Assembly: GCA_030615745.1 (NCBI GenBank)
Contig: JAUWYR010000027.1
Coordinates: 1 to 31,508 of the forward strand
Direction: 5' to 3'
DNA from: Candidatus Zixiibacteriota bacterium
GTDB taxonomy: Bacteria > Zixibacteria > MSB-5A5 > SM23-73-2
DNA length: 31,508 nt
The notes beneath the pieces are model-generated. The model made no database searches. It had not been told where the DNA came from and was given only the letters and a program-made list of their open reading frames with translations. The position numbers and the translations under genes are program-made. Shown here piece after piece: positions 30,220-31,508 of this stretch (the first letter of the stretch is position 1; each line of letters opens with the position of its first letter).

Positions 30220-30279
30220 GTAGGGGAGGGGCTTGTCCCCTCCCGTCACCCATCGGGAGACCACGAGGGTCTCCCCTAC
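30220..30279. repeat. Double-hairpin REP/BIME-like element, copy 4 (reverse orientation)
   Basis: GTAG (30220-30223), GGGAGGGG-CTTGT-CCCCTCCC, spacer GTCACCCATC, GGGAGACC-ACGAG-GGTCTCCC, CTAC (30276-30279). Both hairpins are perfect. Reverse-complemented, it matches the 4918-5009 copy apart from that copy's nested insert. It is the simplest full copy. Confidence 0.75.
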
Positions 30280-30290
30280 ATATCAATAGA

Positions 30291-30345
30291 AGCTCACCAG
30301 TAAGACTGGTAAGCTGTCATATGATAGGTGGTGAGCTATCATATG
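30291..30345 (+). repeat. Overlapping inverted repeats
   Basis: AGCTCACC (30291-30298) pairs with GGTGAGCT (30330-30337). CATATGATAG (30318-30327) pairs with CTATCATATG (30336-30345). CCAGT-AAG-ACTGG (30297-30309) is a further small hairpin that shares bases with the first stem. The first two cross and share two bases, so the RNA would form a pseudoknot or alternate structures. Confidence 0.6.
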
Positions 30346-30365
30346 GGGTTTAATGAGTTGATAGA

Positions 30366-30394
30366 CCACGAGTCTTGCTCGTGGGAATTTTTTT
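30366..30394 (+). terminator. Intrinsic terminator-like hairpin
   Basis: CCACGAG-TCTTG-CTCGTGG (7-bp perfect stem) followed by GAA and seven T. It could end the exonuclease transcript or lie in the leader of the aminotransferase gene 258 nt downstream. Confidence 0.65.
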
Positions 30395-30651
30395 ATTTAA
30401 GGGACGTAAGAACCTGAAAGATTGGGGTTGACTTTTTTCTCATATCTATATAAATTGTGAAAAAATTCTCTAACTTTTTTGAAAGAGTAAAGGAATTTTT
30501 TATGTTTCAGCTCTTACGAAAGATATTGTATAAGATTTACATTAAAGGTCAGACTTAGTCCTTTGTGCTTTTTGGAAGTATCAAGTATAAACTTTTCTTT
30601 TTGAAATAAATTCAAAAAAAATTTTTAAGATTTGTCTTAGAAAGGAAAAAA

Positions 30652-31508
30652 ATGAAAAAGGATAAAATACCCCATATAAAAACAAAGTTGCCCGGACCTA
30701 AAAGTAAAAGATTGATCTCAGATGATGAGAAATATGTATCCCAATCCTATACCAGAGTTTTTCCAACAGTTATAGATCATGCAAAAGGTGCTTTAATCTA
30801 CGATGTGGATGGTAATTCCTTTATAGATTTTCACACCGGGATCGGAGTCTGCTCAACTGGAAATACTCATCCTGAGATAGTTAAAGCTATAAAACAACAG
30901 ACTGGAAAAGCAATTCATATCGCCACAGCTGATTTTTATCATGAATTAGTGGGGAAATTAGCAAAAAAGCTGGCTGAGATAACACCGGGGACAAAGAGCA
31001 AAAGGACATTTTTTACAAACTCAGGTGCAGAGTCAATAGAGTGTGCGATTAAACTTGCCCGCTATAATAAGAAAAGACCGAGGATGATAGCTTTTATAGG
31101 AGCTTTTCATGGGAGGACCATGGGCGCATTGTCTTTGACCTGCAGTAAACTTAACCAGAGAAGATATTTTGCTCCACTTTTGCCAGAAGTAACTCATATT
31201 CCTTATGCTTATTGTTATAGATGTGCCTATCATTTAACCTATCCCAGATGCGATATGGCTTGCGTTAAATTCTTAGATGAAGTTATCTTACAGAAAGTTG
31301 CTCCAGCTGAAGAGGTCTCAGCGATATTTGTTGAACCCATTCAGGGTGAAGGGGGATATATAGTTCCCCCCAGGGAATTCCATCCAATGCTGAAAAAGAT
31401 AGCAGAAAAATATGACATACTTTTGGTTATGGATGAGATTCAGTCAGGAATGGGCAGAACCGGTAAGATGTTGGCTATCGAGCACTGGGGAGTTGTCCCG
31501 GATATAAT
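30652..31508 (+). CDS. Class III PLP-dependent aminotransferase (acetylornithine/4-aminobutyrate type), 3' end beyond window
   Basis: 285 codons are present and the frame runs off the window. MKKDKIPHIKTKLPGPKSK opens it; IDFHTGIGVCSTGNTHPEI, TFFTNSGAESIECAIKLAR, IGAFHGRTMGALSLT, AIFVEPIQGEGGY and LLVMDEIQSGMGRTG are the class III aminotransferase blocks, with the PLP-binding Asp in MDEIQ. The PLP lysine lies beyond the window end. A Cys-rich insert (YCYRCAYHL...CDMAC) resembles archaeal 4-aminobutyrate aminotransferase/amino acid racemase relatives. Could be an aminotransferase, racemase or aminomutase-like enzyme. SD AAGGA lies at 30643-30647. Confidence 0.88.
   Translation, partial: MKKDKIPHIKTKLPGPKSKRLISDDEKYVSQSYTRVFPTVIDHAKGALIYDVDGNSFIDFHTGIGVCSTGNTHPEIVKAIKQQTGKAIHIATADFYHELVGKLAKKLAEITPGTKSKRTFFTNSGAESIECAIKLARYNKKRPRMIAFIGAFHGRTMGALSLTCSKLNQRRYFAPLLPEVTHIPYAYCYRCAYHLTYPRCDMACVKFLDEVILQKVAPAEEVSAIFVEPIQGEGGYIVPPREFHPMLKKIAEKYDILLVMDEIQSGMGRTGKMLAIEHWGVVPDI

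Larger units (their letters stand above)
30280..30651. other. Intergenic region upstream of the aminotransferase gene
   Basis: Holds overlapping palindromes (30291-30345) and an intrinsic terminator-like hairpin (30366-30394), described separately. 30395-30640 is AT-rich with no further recognisable feature; AAGGA at 30643-30647 is the SD of the next gene. Confidence 0.6.

Noticed and set aside
1-31508. tRNA, rRNA, CRISPR arrays, phage integrase or insertion-sequence transposase
   Set aside because: I looked for tRNA T-loop motifs, rRNA-like blocks, direct-repeat arrays and transposase/integrase motifs on both strands and saw none I could support.

Overview
The window looks like a chromosomal segment of an anaerobic (or microaerophilic) bacterium of moderate to low GC. 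Promoters of sigma-70 type, a bacterial-type SECIS hairpin and strong AGGAGG ribosome binding sites argue for Bacteria. Several genes have their best-known relatives in archaea or deep-branching anaerobes: a fused inositol-phosphate cytidylyltransferase/DIPP synthase, a DacZ-type diadenylate cyclase, an FprA/Hrb pair, superoxide reductase and a 2-oxoacid:ferredoxin oxidoreductase. An uncultured candidate phylum from sediment would fit, but I cannot fix the taxon from sequence alone.

Layout. 348-4663: a permease with universal-stress domains and a bifunctional inositol-phosphate enzyme, separated by repeat-rich DNA. 5274-10888: an oxygen/NO defence island (rubrerythrin fragment, Hrb-type flavin reductase-rubredoxin, rubredoxin-cupin, FprA flavodiiron protein, a broken ferritin/desulfoferrodoxin chimera, rubrerythrin, an encapsulated-ferritin-like protein, desulfoferrodoxin, DUF438-hemerythrin-PAS). 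10915-13414: 2-oxoacid:ferredoxin oxidoreductase. 13617-18439: a copper island (CsoR operator, CsoR, SHOCT protein, a glutaredoxin-like selenoprotein, small membrane protein, Met-rich exported protein, CopA with YHS and two HMA domains, cupredoxin). 18543-20677: decaying or accessory metal genes (frameshifted P-II protein, DUF302, internally deleted CopB with a surviving YHS cistron). 20796-22034: an octaheme HAO-like cytochrome. 22312-31508: pentapeptide-repeat membrane protein, DUF6946-like protein, DacZ, metallophosphoesterase-CBM9, PIN-like protein, PolB-type exonuclease, and the start of a class III aminotransferase.

How it fits together. Rubredoxins carry electrons from Hrb to FprA and to the rubrerythrin and superoxide-reductase systems, removing O2, NO, superoxide and peroxide. 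The ferredoxin-linked oxidoreductase next door is oxygen-sensitive. CsoR probably controls copper export and periplasmic copper buffering.

Most notable observations. (1) An in-frame TGA replaces the first Cys of the CxxC motif of a glutaredoxin-like protein and is followed at the right distance by a perfect 8-bp hairpin with a G-U loop: a probable selenoprotein inside a copper operon. (2) Intergenic regions carry a recurring module: a pair of hairpins bounded by GTAG...CTAC (the geometry of REP/BIME elements), followed by a conserved ~70-nt block that ends in a sigma-70-like promoter facing the next gene. (3) The oxidative-stress island shows footprints of recombination between duplicated rubrerythrin, desulfoferrodoxin and ferritin genes.
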